A DNA stretch of 64,000 nucleotides from Methylobacter tundripaludum (GCF_002934365.1 NZ_PTIY01000002.1:62001-126000); one strand, 5' to 3'; shown: positions 1 to 8,573, numbered from the stretch's first letter. Numbers and translations: made by a program. The notes: generated by a model not told the origin, from the letters alone.

Positions 1-537
1 CCCTTATGCGGCCATCCCGTAATCGAAGGCCGGAAAGGCTACGGTTGCAGCGATTGGAAAGCCGGTTGCAAGTTCGTGTTATGGAAGGAAATGCTTGGCG
101 TTCCGGTCAACCGGGACATGGCCTGCCAATTACTGCAAACCGGCCGGACCCTGCACAGTTACGCGGTCAAGCCGGGCGATGAGGTGTTCAACGCCCAACT
201 GACGCTGGGCAAACAGGGCGAAACAGGTTATATCAAAGCCGAGCCGGTGCAGCGGGCCGTTGTAACAGAAGCCATTGCCGATTGCCCGCTGTGTAACGGC
301 AAAATCATTGAAACCGCAAAAGCCTACAGCTGTAGCGAATGGCGCAACGGCTGCAAAATGGCGATCTGGAAAACTGTTGCGCATAAAAAAATCACCGCAG
401 CGATGGCCAAAAAACTGCTCAGCAAAGGCGAGACCGGGCTGTTAAAAGGCTTTAAATCCGGCAAAGGCAAGGAGTTTGAAGCCAACCTGAAACTGGTTGA
501 GGGCAAGGTCGAAATGGATTTTTCGGTACCTGAATAG
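1..537 (+). CDS. topB: DNA topoisomerase III, C-terminal part (5' truncated by window)
   Basis: The frame is open from base 1, so the start lies outside the window. About 178 residues are visible. They hold two copies of the zinc-ribbon-like topoisomerase C-terminal repeat, each with a CPLC-type pair followed by C(S)xW..GCK and an I/L-W-K. One copy is at the very start (PLCG, then GYGCSDWKAGCKF). The other begins near base 280 (CPLCNGK, then YSCSEWRNGCKM). Such tandem repeats end TopB and TopB-like type IA topoisomerases, which relax negatively supercoiled DNA and decatenate. The catalytic domain is not visible, so a TopA-like or accessory topoisomerase cannot be excluded. The gene is convergent with the next one, with a hairpin repeat between them. 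Confidence 0.8.
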   Translation, partial: PLCGHPVIEGRKGYGCSDWKAGCKFVLWKEMLGVPVNRDMACQLLQTGRTLHSYAVKPGDEVFNAQLTLGKQGETGYIKAEPVQRAVVTEAIADCPLCNGKIIETAKAYSCSEWRNGCKMAIWKTVAHKKITAAMAKKLLSKGETGLLKGFKSGKGKEFEANLKLVEGKVEMDFSVPE

Positions 538-677
538 AAACCGGCATGGAGATTGGGATCGGGGCAAGCAGGTTAAAAAATATTTACCACGAAGACACGA
601 AGAAAAACACCGTCGTTCCAACTCTCCGGCGCAGGCATGCTGTTCTGACACTTCAGCGACCCGCAAAGCTTGAGCGT

Positions 678-727
678 TCCAAGATTCCGTTCGCCCTGAG
701 CCTGTCGAAGGGGAACGGAATCTTGGA
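678..727. repeat. Hairpin repeat with CTGAGCCTGTCGAAG core
   Basis: Two 15-base arms (TCCAAGATTCCGTTC and its complement) flank a core containing CCTGAGCCTGTCGAAG. The same core, in variants, occurs near 32340, 32655, 44270 and 44320, so this is a dispersed family. Lying between convergent topB and the PepSY gene, it could act as a transcription terminator in both directions (inference). The remainder of 538-774 holds no supportable gene. Confidence 0.7.
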
Positions 728-774
728 GTGCGGCGGGTGGATGGGAGCCGCCTATACGACTCGCGCAGCATCCG

Positions 775-1434
775 TTATAGCGAGTCCAGCACAAAAAACA
801 CCATCAGTCCAAGCGAGCCCAGCCCCAGCCCGGCCATAGCCAAACGCGAGCCGTGCAGCTTAGTCCACAACAATAGGCCGGTCAGGGAAAGAAATACCAA
901 TCCGCCGGCCAGCGTATCGGCCAGCAGCACCCAGCCGGTCCCCATACCGACGCCCTTATGCAGGCGGGTGATGAATGCGAACGCGTTGGCATCCTGATGT
1001 CTTATCGAAACATAAGTATTCCCTACCCAGTATTCCGCGTTAACGGAATGCTGCGGATTGTGGAAGTCAATCTTCCATTGGCCGGGCTGCCGGAAGCTTT
1101 GTCCGCCCCAGGTCACGGTTTTTGCCGGTTCGGTGGAAATTTTATGAGGTTCCCGGCCGATGTTTAATTGGACTTGCAGCCATTCTGCCAGGGCTTTTGC
1201 ATCGGCCGGAGGCGGCTCGGGCAAGGCCAGTTCGACTTGCGACTGTTCCATATGCGCTGCCGGAATCTTCATCACCATGCGATGATTGAGCAAAATTCCG
1301 CTAACGCCGAACAACAGACCCAGCGCCGCACCCCACAGCCCGACCCAGGCATGCATGCGGCGCAGCCATTTGAGCCAATGAAAGCGTTTAGGTTGCCGGC
1401 TGAATGTTGTGTCCCGGCTTTGCGTTTGCACCAT
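775..1434 (-). CDS. Short PepSY-associated TM-helix protein
   Basis: A 219-aa membrane protein. It has an N-terminal cytoplasmic segment, a helix around residues 28-50 (HAWVGLWGAALGLLFGVSG, then LLNH), a periplasmic PepSY-like part, and two C-terminal helices around residues 165-215. His residues at the helix edges (HAWVG, LNHR, RLHKG) resemble the haem-ligating pattern of PepSY_TM-type iron reductases, but the protein is only half the usual length. An AGGA motif lies 7 nt before the ATG. It is the last gene of the receptor-ABC cluster starting at 7477. A 48-nt copy of its 3' end is found at 7653-7700. A role in siderophore-iron reduction is inferred from family and context. Confidence 0.75.
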   Translation of the reverse strand: MVQTQSRDTTFSRQPKRFHWLKWLRRMHAWVGLWGAALGLLFGVSGILLNHRMVMKIPAAHMEQSQVELALPEPPPADAKALAEWLQVQLNIGREPHKISTEPAKTVTWGGQSFRQPGQWKIDFHNPQHSVNAEYWVGNTYVSIRHQDANAFAFITRLHKGVGMGTGWVLLADTLAGGLVFLSLTGLLLWTKLHGSRLAMAGLGLGSLGLMVFFVLDSL

Positions 1435-1518
1435 TATTTATCCTATTCTGTTTCGTTTGTCGGAACGCCGGAATCGGCCTGTCGGTTCCGGCGGTTTTCC
1501 ATTTATGCCTGAGCTTGG

Positions 1519-2979
1519 TCATGCCGTAATCGGATAATCCCGGATGCGGCGAAGGCTGAACAAATATAGCACAGCAATCGGGACAACCAAGCCGAGCAGC
1601 CCGCTGAGCAGGCGCATATTGGTCTCGGAAACGGCCGGGCCGGCATAGACAAAGCGCGGAAAATGTTGGTAATCCTCGAGTGTGAGCGGCGTGTTCTCAA
1701 GCACTTTCGGCAGGAAAAACGCTTGCCATTCGCGGTGAAACGCATCGACCTGTTCAGACAAATGCCGGTAGCGGCTGTTGTCGGTGCCGGCTACGGCGTT
1801 TAACGCCTCCTGCATCACAATCGCCGGCGATAAAAAGCGCAGACTGTCGACGACGCGCTGTTGCCGCGCCAATTGCCTATCGTACCCCGCCATGATTTGG
1901 CTAATCCGGCCGGCCGCCGCTTGCTGCACCAATACCCGCTTCCTGATGGCCGCAACGTCATCGGCTTTTGCAAGCGGTTTCGCGGTCATTTCGGGATGCT
2001 CTTGCTCAAAACGCGCAACGGTTGCGTCGGACTCCTGGTTCGCATCGGTTTGTGCGGCGCGGATCTGTCCTACCATGGCGACGCGGGACGGAACCGGGTA
2101 GGCGACGTTGACCGCGATGCTGATAAAGCTCGGCAACACCAGCAAAATCACAATCCACAGCCCCGTCAACATCAGCGCGTTCTGTGCGGATGATTTGGCC
2201 AGCACGTTGACCGCCGCGGCCAGGGTCAACCAGAACAGGATGTAGGCCAGCAACAGCAGCATCCACCAGCCCAGCCGCACCAAGCTATCCATCGTCGACA
2301 AATCGGTACCGATGGCCAGCAAGCAGATCACCGTCATGCCGGCAGTCAGCGAGAAGACAAGCGCCGCGCGAAAGCCGAGTTTACCGGCGATCAAAACCCA
2401 AAGCGGCACCGGGTTTGTCATTGTGACAGCCAGCGTACCCTGCTCGTGCTCGGCGGAGAGTACGTTGTACGACAGCGCAATAATCAGCAGCGGCAATAAA
2501 AACACGACGACAAAAGCCAGATCGAAATTGCCGATCAGCAAATTGCCGGGGTTTTCGATTTCCTCGTTTAAGGCGAACGACTCTTTATTATCGGAGGATA
2601 CCTTGACGTAGGGCGGGTTGAGATCGCTTTGGCCGATTGCGGTCGCGGCGAATGCGGTAGGCGGCAGCACGGCATAGCTTGCCGCATGGCGATTGCCCAC
2701 CCAATAGGCGTTGACCGGATTTTCAAACGCCTTGGCCGGTGCAAGGCCGCCCGCATCAATCCGGGCTAGTTTGTCTTTCAGCTCTTGCAGGCGCACCGAC
2801 TCTTCGGTTTGCGCCGCATGCACGGCTTGCTGCTGTTTGTTGATCCATGACTGGCCGTTGACAAACGCGTAACCGACTGCCGCAACCAGAATCAATGCGA
2901 CAAAAAAATCCAGGCGGTCGGCGCGGAACAGTGAGCGCTCAAAGTTGAATATCTCTTTTAAATACAGTGATGTGTGCAT
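1519..2979 (-). CDS. ABC-2 type permease, DUF3526 family (second permease)
   Basis: 486 aa, with one N-terminal helix (FFVALILVAAVGYAFV), a large extracytoplasmic domain, and about five helices from residue 155 onward. A second soluble loop rich in Q/A precedes the last helix (LLSGLLGLVVPIAVLYLFSL). This fits ABC permeases carrying a DUF3526 domain. An AAGGA ribosome site sits 8 nt before the ATG, 12 nt after the preceding permease. With the ATPase at 4455 and the paralogous permease at 2992 it forms a heteromeric transporter directly downstream of a TonB-dependent receptor. The substrate is unknown; export or iron release across the inner membrane are both possible. Confidence 0.85.
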   Translation of the reverse strand: MHTSLYLKEIFNFERSLFRADRLDFFVALILVAAVGYAFVNGQSWINKQQQAVHAAQTEESVRLQELKDKLARIDAGGLAPAKAFENPVNAYWVGNRHAASYAVLPPTAFAATAIGQSDLNPPYVKVSSDNKESFALNEEIENPGNLLIGNFDLAFVVVFLLPLLIIALSYNVLSAEHEQGTLAVTMTNPVPLWVLIAGKLGFRAALVFSLTAGMTVICLLAIGTDLSTMDSLVRLGWWMLLLLAYILFWLTLAAAVNVLAKSSAQNALMLTGLWIVILLVLPSFISIAVNVAYPVPSRVAMVGQIRAAQTDANQESDATVARFEQEHPEMTAKPLAKADDVAAIRKRVLVQQAAAGRISQIMAGYDRQLARQQRVVDSLRFLSPAIVMQEALNAVAGTDNSRYRHLSEQVDAFHREWQAFFLPKVLENTPLTLEDYQHFPRFVYAGPAVSETNMRLLSGLLGLVVPIAVLYLFSLRRIRDYPITA

Positions 2980-2991
2980 TGTTGCTAGTCC

Positions 2992-4458
2992 TTATAATGG
3001 CCGTAAGCGCCGCGTAGCCGTTACCGCAAAAGCGATTGCCCCGAACATCCAAGCCGATAAAATCCCCAGATTCAAGCCCTGTTCGGCGATAGCGGTTCTT
3101 GCTTCCGGTATTTTGTGTTCCAGCGCCGGGATCTGTTCCCACAACCGGCGGTTCGATACATAGTTGTTGTCGCCGTTTTTGTGGTGCTGAATCAGGTCTT
3201 CGCTCATCGCGGTCTGGATCTGCCGCCGGTACAGTTCGGCAGCCGTGGCGAAGCGGTTTTGATGAAAGGTATCGGTGCCCGCCAAGCCCATCGAAAACGG
3301 TCTGAGCGCGGCCAGCGGGAACGCAAACCCGGCGATCGCGCGGATACGTTCCTGGCGCGCATAGATGGCCCAGAGCGCGCCGTAGTGCTCGTCGTAAATG
3401 CGGTAGCCGTTCTCGTCGTCTTTGCGTAAGGTCAGGCCGCGAAAGCTGACCGGCAAATCCTCAATGCGGGTCACGTTGTACTTTTTAAATACTTCATCGC
3501 GGAAAGCGGCGAAAGCGGGATGCGTTTCATCGTGACCAAAAGTCGCTTTCCGCGCTTCGTTGAGGCCGTTTTGGAATTCCACCTTGGTCGGCGTCGGGCT
3601 GACGATGCGGGCTAAATCCGTCATGGCCCGTGGCGCGATAAAACCGTTCACTACCCAAAACGCGAGCAGCCCGATCAACGCTTTGCGGGATGACGACGAG
3701 GCGGCCGATACGCCCAACGCCAATGCAATAAACCCGGTCAAATAAATTGCGTAGCCCAGGATCAGCCAAGTGCTCCGCAGGTATAAATTTTTCGCGTCCG
3801 CATGTTGATCGTCGACAAAACCCAGCGCGATAAAGCCGAGCAGCGCTACCGGCAGCAGTAAAGCGCCGACGGCCGCGATAATCGCCAGGCCTTTGCCGAC
3901 CAGCAATTGCGTAGGCTTTACGCCGATGCTCAACAATTGCCGAAGGGTGCCGCGTTCGCGCTCGCCGGTGAATGCGGAAAATCCGAGCAGCACAATGACC
4001 AGCGGCGCGAGTATTTGTAATACGAACGCCATGGTCAGCTCGCCGAAGCGTTGCAGCGAGGTTGCATCCCGCGCCGGACGGAAATTGAATTCGTTTTGTT
4101 TGTGCGCTTCCACCCACACCGTCGAGCCGACAAATTGATCGATGCCCGGATCGACGAAAGCCAACGGACTTACCGGCTTGAAAGCGTATTGCCCAAAATG
4201 GGCCGCCTGGTGCGGATTTTTATCGCCCTGATCAAGCCATTGCTGATAAGTCACTGCGCGCGCCGCGGCGTGCTCGCCGTCAACGCGCTGCATTTGCCGC
4301 CAGCCCAGAAACAGAGCGATCAACATCAGCAGCAGAATGATGCCGCCGGTCCACCAGAAACGCGAATCGCGCAGCAGCTCAACTAATTCCTTGCGTGCAA
4401 TGGTATCGATAACGCCGGCATCGGTTTTGCCGCCGGCAACAGTTGCGGCGGTATTCAT
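2992..4458 (-). CDS. ABC-2 type permease, DUF3526 family (first permease)
   Basis: 488 aa, paralogue of the next gene. Helix near residue 35 (WWTGGIILLLMLIALFLGW), a long extracytoplasmic loop (about 55-140), then helices near 150-290 including ASSSSRKALIGLLAFWVV, a second soluble loop, and a last helix near 465. The segment FSAFTGERERGTLRQLLS is the usual ABC-2 permease coupling region. Its ATG overlaps the stop of the ATPase gene by four bases (ATGA), and AAGGAGG lies just upstream, so translation is probably coupled. The substrate cannot be read from sequence. Confidence 0.85.
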   Translation of the reverse strand: MNTAATVAGGKTDAGVIDTIARKELVELLRDSRFWWTGGIILLLMLIALFLGWRQMQRVDGEHAAARAVTYQQWLDQGDKNPHQAAHFGQYAFKPVSPLAFVDPGIDQFVGSTVWVEAHKQNEFNFRPARDATSLQRFGELTMAFVLQILAPLVIVLLGFSAFTGERERGTLRQLLSIGVKPTQLLVGKGLAIIAAVGALLLPVALLGFIALGFVDDQHADAKNLYLRSTWLILGYAIYLTGFIALALGVSAASSSSRKALIGLLAFWVVNGFIAPRAMTDLARIVSPTPTKVEFQNGLNEARKATFGHDETHPAFAAFRDEVFKKYNVTRIEDLPVSFRGLTLRKDDENGYRIYDEHYGALWAIYARQERIRAIAGFAFPLAALRPFSMGLAGTDTFHQNRFATAAELYRRQIQTAMSEDLIQHHKNGDNNYVSNRRLWEQIPALEHKIPEARTAIAEQGLNLGILSAWMFGAIAFAVTATRRLRPL

Positions 4459-5264
4459 CGGGCCTCCTTTTGTCCGGCAACTGCTCCCTGCATGGCGCTC
4501 GGCAACTGCTCCGTGCGTTGCTCTGCCTCCCCCGTCCTTGGGGGCGCGCCTCCTGCATCGGTGCAGGAGGCGATATCGAGATAAATACGTTCGAGATCGG
4601 CGTGGCCCAGATCATCGGTCGTCATCGTCGAGACCAGTATCCCGCGCTGCATGATGCCGACGCGCGTACCGACCTGCTTGGCCAGGAACAGGTCGTGGGT
4701 AGCCATCAGGATCGCCACGCCATCGGCCTTGAGCCGGTCCAGCAGTTTGGAGAATTCGTTGGCCGCTTGCGGATCGAGGCCGGAGGTCGGCTCGTCGAGC
4801 AGCAATGCTTTGGCGTTTTTCGCCATCGCAATCGCAATGCCGACTTTTTGCCGCATGCCTTTCGAGTAACCGGAGACGCGTTTGAACGCCGCCTCTTTCG
4901 CCAGCCCGGCTTCGGCGAGCAACTTGAGCAATTCATGCTCGGGCCGCTTATGCCCGAGCGCGAGCGTGGTGAAATAGTTAAGATTCTCCAGGCCGGAAAG
5001 GCTGGGGTAAAGCATCACCGTTTCAGGAATATAGGCGATGTGGCGCTTTACCTCGAGCGGTTCCGCGCTGACGTCGATACCGTTTACCAGCGCCCGTCCG
5101 GCGGTCGGCGTCACGAAATTCAGGAACAAATTGATTGTCGTGGTTTTGCCTGCGCCGTTCGCGCCCAGCAGGCAGAAAATCTCGCCGCTGTTGACGGTCA
5201 GGTTCAGTTTGTTCAGGGCAACGACGCCGTTATAGGCTTTAGTGAGTTCAGATGCTTGCAGCAT
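4455..5264 (-). CDS. ABC transporter ATP-binding protein
   Basis: 269-aa ATPase with Walker A GANGAGKTT (about residues 35-43), a Q-loop region near residue 80 (AYIPETVML), the signature YSKGMRQK and Walker B ALLLDEPTSGLD, with a switch His in ATHDLF. It supplies energy for the two DUF3526-type permeases that follow, the first of which it overlaps by 4 nt. A GGAGA site precedes the ATG, and the gene begins only 14 nt after the TonB-dependent receptor, so all four genes form one operon. The last 35 residues beyond the ATPase fold are Gly/Glu-rich and unremarkable. Confidence 0.9.
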   Translation of the reverse strand: MLQASELTKAYNGVVALNKLNLTVNSGEIFCLLGANGAGKTTTINLFLNFVTPTAGRALVNGIDVSAEPLEVKRHIAYIPETVMLYPSLSGLENLNYFTTLALGHKRPEHELLKLLAEAGLAKEAAFKRVSGYSKGMRQKVGIAIAMAKNAKALLLDEPTSGLDPQAANEFSKLLDRLKADGVAILMATHDLFLAKQVGTRVGIMQRGILVSTMTTDDLGHADLERIYLDIASCTDAGGAPPRTGEAEQRTEQLPSAMQGAVAGQKEAR

Positions 5265-5278
5265 GTCCGGTCTCCGCT

Positions 5279-7477
5279 TTAGTTAAAGTTAAAACGCAGG
5301 CTGCCGTAAACGCTAAGCGGGTCGCCGGGCAGAGCGCCGACAAATGTCGGGTTGGTATAGTAATTCTCATCGGTCAGGTTCTTCAGGTTAACCGCGGCTT
5401 CCCAGCGGGGTTGGCGATAGGCGATTGCGGCGTCGACCGTCGTGTAGGACGGCACTTTGAGCAAGTTCAGGTTATCCGCATAAGACTCGCCTTTATGGGT
5501 AACGCCTACGCCGAAGCTTAGGCCTTTGACGGCCCCTTGCTGGATTTCATAATTGTTCCAGATGCTGAATGTTTCTTTGCTGACGCCTGTCGGGGTAGTG
5601 CCGTAAATGCTGCGATTGTTGACGCCCAAAGTCGCATTGCTGGCGACGGCCCGAGACAGCGTTTCCGGGTCCATCCATACCGCATTGCCGGTGATATTCC
5701 AGCCTGCGAGCGGGTGGACGCCAATATCCATTTCCACGCCTTGGGACCGGTCTTTGCCGTCCTGGGTCGCCAGGCCGTTGTTGCCGGGCAAGGTGACGAA
5801 ATAGTCGCTGCGCTCGGTATCGAACAGCGCTGCATTCAAGTCGACCTTGCCGTCCAGCAGCGTGGTTTTAGCGCCGACTTCCACCTGTGAAGAGGTTTCA
5901 GGCGCTGTCGGGTAGGCCTTGCTTTCTGTACCCAGGTTGATGAATGCCCCTTCGCTATAGCCCGCGTAAAAAGCCAGGTTCTTGGTCGGCTGAAATACTC
6001 CGCCTATCGATCCGGTGGTAAAGGACTTGCTTTCGTTAATTTCACGGTATTTGGATATGCCCGCGAGACTCTGAACCGTCCGTTCAAAGCCTTTGTCGTC
6101 GTAATTGATAATGTCGTGGCGGACGCCGCCGCGCAGTTTCCAATGTTCGCCGAACGCCAGCTGGTCTTGTCCGTAGAAAGACACGGTATCGCTGGTCATT
6201 TTTCGGTCGAACAGCTGGTAGTTGGTGTTTCCTGCCAGCGAAGTTTCCAATACGACCGGGTTCAACAAGTTGGCGATATTGGGGAACATATAAATATCGA
6301 CATTCGAGTCGATGTCGGTATTTTTATATTCAAATCCGCCGAGTATCGTGTGATCAACCGGTCCGGTGCTTGTTTTCCAGGTCAACTCATTCTGGAACGT
6401 GGTGTAAGAAGCGTCATCGGCTTGTCTGCGCGCGTTTCGTCCCGTTACGGTGTTCGCCAACGTGGCGGTGGCGGACAGGTTTCTGATTAAGTTCAGCTGA
6501 CGGTTTTCAGTGGTCATTGCGGTGCGCATGCTCAATGCGTCGGAGAATGTCCAGTCGTGGGTGACGCCGACCCGGTTGATTTGCTGGTCTGTTTTATTAA
6601 ACGGGGTGTAGTAGCGGGTTTCGCGGGAGACCTCGGGAAGATTGCCTTTGGCGTCGAAAAGGATGCCGAAATTGTCCGGCTTAACCTGGATATCGCGATG
6701 ATCGAAATCAACGGTCAGTGTTTTATTATCGGCTATGTTCCAGGTCAGACTCGGGGAAATTTCGACAATGTCGCGGCCTAAACCGCGAAAGCCGTCCGAG
6801 TGTTCGCCGTTCACGATTAAGCGGCCCGCCGTATCGTTCAGCATCGGCCCGGTTAAATCGAGATAGCCGGTGCCTGTGCCGAAACTGCCGAACGTTGTGC
6901 CTCCCGATACATTGAACTTTTTTTGCGGCTTTTTGGTGATCATGTTAATGCTGCCGCCGCCGTTTGCAGCGCCGAACAGTGCGGAGCCGGGGCCTTTTAA
7001 CACTTCGATGCGCTCGACGTCATACAGAGTGCGGTAATAGCCGTTTTGGGACGGCCCGTCGGGCATATCGTCGCGTAAAAAGCTTAAACTCAAACCGCGC
7101 GAGGTATAGTTATTGGCATAACCGTAGCCGCCCGCCATTTGCGGCTGAACGCTGCTGACATTGCGCATGGCGTCATTCAGGGTGATGGCGGCCTGTTCCT
7201 TGAGCAGTTTTTCCGGCACCACCGCCACGCTGGCCGGAATATCGCGTAGCGGCGTATCGGTCTTGCTGCCCGTTCTCGCGACATCGTCAGGGGATCCGGG
7301 GTATATCCGCGCTGCGTTGGTCTTGACTTCCGGCAGCACGGTTTCGTTTTTAGGTTTGGCCGGCGGTATTTTCTTGCTTGCCGCGGTATCGGCCAACGTG
7401 ACTAACGGTGCGCCGGCAAGCGCCAATAGCAATGCCGCACTGGCGCGTCCTTGCCTGCGTTGGAATGGATGTTTCAT
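5279..7477 (-). CDS. TonB-dependent siderophore receptor
   Basis: 732-aa outer-membrane receptor. The signal peptide (about residues 1-30) ends near LVTLADTAA. The plug domain has DIPASVAVVPEKLLKEQ, a YTSRGLS loop, VERIEVLKGPGSALFGA and GGSINMITKKP (about 80-190). A 22-strand-type barrel follows, ending in an aromatic-rich strand (LRFNFN). These are hallmarks of the FhuA/FpvA-type siderophore receptor group. AGGGG lies about 10 nt before the ATG. The hairpin leader motif at 7510-7548 sits 32 nt upstream. No clear Fur box was found in this promoter. The ligand is unknown; linkage to an ABC transporter and a PepSY protein suggests a ferri-siderophore or related chelate. Confidence 0.92.
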   Translation of the reverse strand: MKHPFQRRQGRASAALLLALAGAPLVTLADTAASKKIPPAKPKNETVLPEVKTNAARIYPGSPDDVARTGSKTDTPLRDIPASVAVVPEKLLKEQAAITLNDAMRNVSSVQPQMAGGYGYANNYTSRGLSLSFLRDDMPDGPSQNGYYRTLYDVERIEVLKGPGSALFGAANGGGSINMITKKPQKKFNVSGGTTFGSFGTGTGYLDLTGPMLNDTAGRLIVNGEHSDGFRGLGRDIVEISPSLTWNIADNKTLTVDFDHRDIQVKPDNFGILFDAKGNLPEVSRETRYYTPFNKTDQQINRVGVTHDWTFSDALSMRTAMTTENRQLNLIRNLSATATLANTVTGRNARRQADDASYTTFQNELTWKTSTGPVDHTILGGFEYKNTDIDSNVDIYMFPNIANLLNPVVLETSLAGNTNYQLFDRKMTSDTVSFYGQDQLAFGEHWKLRGGVRHDIINYDDKGFERTVQSLAGISKYREINESKSFTTGSIGGVFQPTKNLAFYAGYSEGAFINLGTESKAYPTAPETSSQVEVGAKTTLLDGKVDLNAALFDTERSDYFVTLPGNNGLATQDGKDRSQGVEMDIGVHPLAGWNITGNAVWMDPETLSRAVASNATLGVNNRSIYGTTPTGVSKETFSIWNNYEIQQGAVKGLSFGVGVTHKGESYADNLNLLKVPSYTTVDAAIAYRQPRWEAAVNLKNLTDENYYTNPTFVGALPGDPLSVYGSLRFNFN

Positions 7478-7509
7478 ATAAAGCCCCTGTTGTTTTGTAT
7501 AGAGATGGT

Positions 7510-7548
7510 TGGCTGGCTATACAAGCGGCAAAAGCTTATTGGCTGGCT
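7510..7548 (-). promoter_or_regulatory. Leader hairpin motif, copy d
   Basis: On the transcribed strand AGCCAGCCA is followed by a small hairpin (AAGC, UUUUGCC, GCUU, with flanking AUA/UAU) and then TAGCCAGCCA. It ends 32 nt before the receptor ATG at 7477. The same layout occurs at 24070, 24878, 27169, 39164 (degenerate) and 39627, always before iron-uptake genes or their remnants. A leader RNA element is inferred. Confidence 0.6.
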
Positions 7549-7652
7549 GGAGATGCGATTGAAAAATTAAATATTGAAGAATTAAATCCGTAAACCACAA
7601 AAGCGCGTTGGTTGCCGCAGTTCCCGTTTTCGTGATGTTGGCGTAGCGGCAG

Positions 7653-7700
7653 TTATAGCGAGCCCAGCACAAAAAACACCGTCAGCCCGAGCGAGCCCAG
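7653..7700 (-). pseudogene. 48-nt remnant of a second PepSY gene
   Basis: Translated on the minus strand this gives LGSLGLTVFFVLGSL and a stop. The gene at 775-1434 ends LGSLGLMVFFVLDSL. The nucleotide match stops at both edges. The fragment lies upstream of the receptor cluster, as if a PepSY gene once sat here or a duplication brought it in. Nothing else coding is visible in 7553-7807. Confidence 0.7.
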
Positions 7701-7705
7701 CCAAA

Positions 7706-7752
7706 TTGGAGTGCAGGCTTCGCCTGCTTGGCAAGCAGAGCTTGCACTCCAA
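7706..7752. repeat. Small palindromic repeat element
   Basis: Arms TTGGAGTGCA and TGCACTCCAA bound a GC-rich interior able to fold further. The edge TTGGAGTGC also appears at about 723-731. It directly abuts the PepSY remnant. It is probably a dispersed REP/MITE-like element. Confidence 0.6.
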
Positions 7753-7807
7753 AATACCGGAAAACTTTAGCTCGATTACTTATCAATACTGACTGAGTGC
7801 CAGTGAA

Positions 7808-8137
7808 TTAATGGGCGGTTTTTCTATCCGTTGAAATATTTGTCCTTTGTTCCAACAAAGTCGCTCTTATGTTTTGCCATTGTTGCAGCAGTTGCAAGTA
7901 TAGGGTTCGGCAATCAGGAGAACCGGCTACATCAGGATGCTCAATTACCAGACGAATGTGGCTGACAATAAAGTGGGCAAGCTTAGGACATTGATCCTTA
8001 TGAAATCGTGTCATTAAAAAGCAGAGGGTGGAATGTAATTTAATAAACGATAAATCATCGGTTTTTTTTTCTTTAATGAGTGTTGCGATGCTATTCAGGT
8101 TTTGTTCCACGGTTTTTCCTTTATCAGTTGCATTCAT
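7808..8137 (-). CDS. Unrecognised small protein, third gene of Fur-boxed cassette
   Basis: 109 aa when started at the ATG at 8137, which overlaps the upstream small gene by 14 nt. An in-frame alternative ATG at 8155 would add six residues. Mostly helical by eye, with four Cys and several His (LHSTLCFLMTRFHKDQCPKLAHFIVSHIRL). No known domain is recognised. It is present only at this locus; the second cassette at 28036-28511 lacks it. Cotranscription with the two upstream small genes under the Fur box at 8574 suggests a role in iron limitation (inference). Confidence 0.6.
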   Translation of the reverse strand: MNATDKGKTVEQNLNSIATLIKEKKTDDLSFIKLHSTLCFLMTRFHKDQCPKLAHFIVSHIRLVIEHPDVAGSPDCRTLYLQLLQQWQNIRATLLEQRTNISTDRKTAH

Positions 8138-8357
8138 GAGGCTGAATAAAATCATTAAGCTGATTTTGCATTTTTTGGGAATGCCTTGAGTATTTGACGT
8201 ACTTTCCCCGCTTGTTTTTAGCAATACTTAAATTTGCAAGTAAGCGGTAATATCGGGAAATGAGCAGGGCAATACAAGGATTTTGCAGAGCTTCATATTG
8301 AGTTTTCAAATATTCGATAGCCATTAATAACGTCTTTTGCTGATCTTTTTCAGACAT
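8124..8357 (-). CDS. Small conserved protein B1 of duplicated iron cassette
   Basis: 77 aa with AGGAG placed 7 nt before the ATG. It is clearly homologous to the 85-aa protein at 28254-28511. Both share LL..AI.YLK.QY...PC.AL.ISR.YRLLA, with a single conserved Cys and a conserved ISRxYRLL core. Likely a small helical cytoplasmic protein, since no signal peptide or membrane helix is seen. No known family is recognised. It follows protein A1 by 23 nt and shares its Fur-boxed promoter. Confidence 0.75.
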   Translation of the reverse strand: MSEKDQQKTLLMAIEYLKTQYEALQNPCIALLISRYYRLLANLSIAKNKRGKYVKYSRHSQKMQNQLNDFIQPHECN

Positions 8358-8380
8358 AGTAATTCTCCTGATATCCGGTT

Positions 8381-8545
8381 TTATTCTTTTTTCGTTAATT
8401 TCACAGTGGATAGGAATAATTTCCAGACCGTTTTTTTCGAGTCAATATCCAGGCACTTAAAATCCACTGCATGAATACATTCGCTTTCAATGAGTGAGGC
8501 TAAGGTATGTACCGAGAGTGCTATGTGTACCAAGTTATTTTCCAT
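8381..8545 (-). CDS. Small conserved protein A1 of duplicated iron cassette
   Basis: 54-aa ORF. It is supported by clear homology to the ORF at 28036-28248. Both share a C-terminal half of the form IHA.DF.CLD..SK..VWK.FLS. It is directly preceded by a Fur-box-like sequence (8574-8592) and followed by gene B1. The order Fur box, A, B is identical at the two loci although the strands are opposite. The function is unknown. The conserved acidic-Cys stretch (DFKCLD) might bind metal or a partner protein, but this is speculation. Confidence 0.75.
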   Translation of the reverse strand: MENNLVHIALSVHTLASLIESECIHAVDFKCLDIDSKKTVWKLFLSTVKLTKKE

Positions 8546-8573
8546 GTTAAAACCGGATCAAGTTTTATTTGAC

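Noticed and set aside
4443-5282. 279-aa plus-strand ORF opposite the ABC ATPase
   Set aside because: It is exactly antisense to a gene with full Walker motifs, and its translation is Arg/Gln-rich with no domain.
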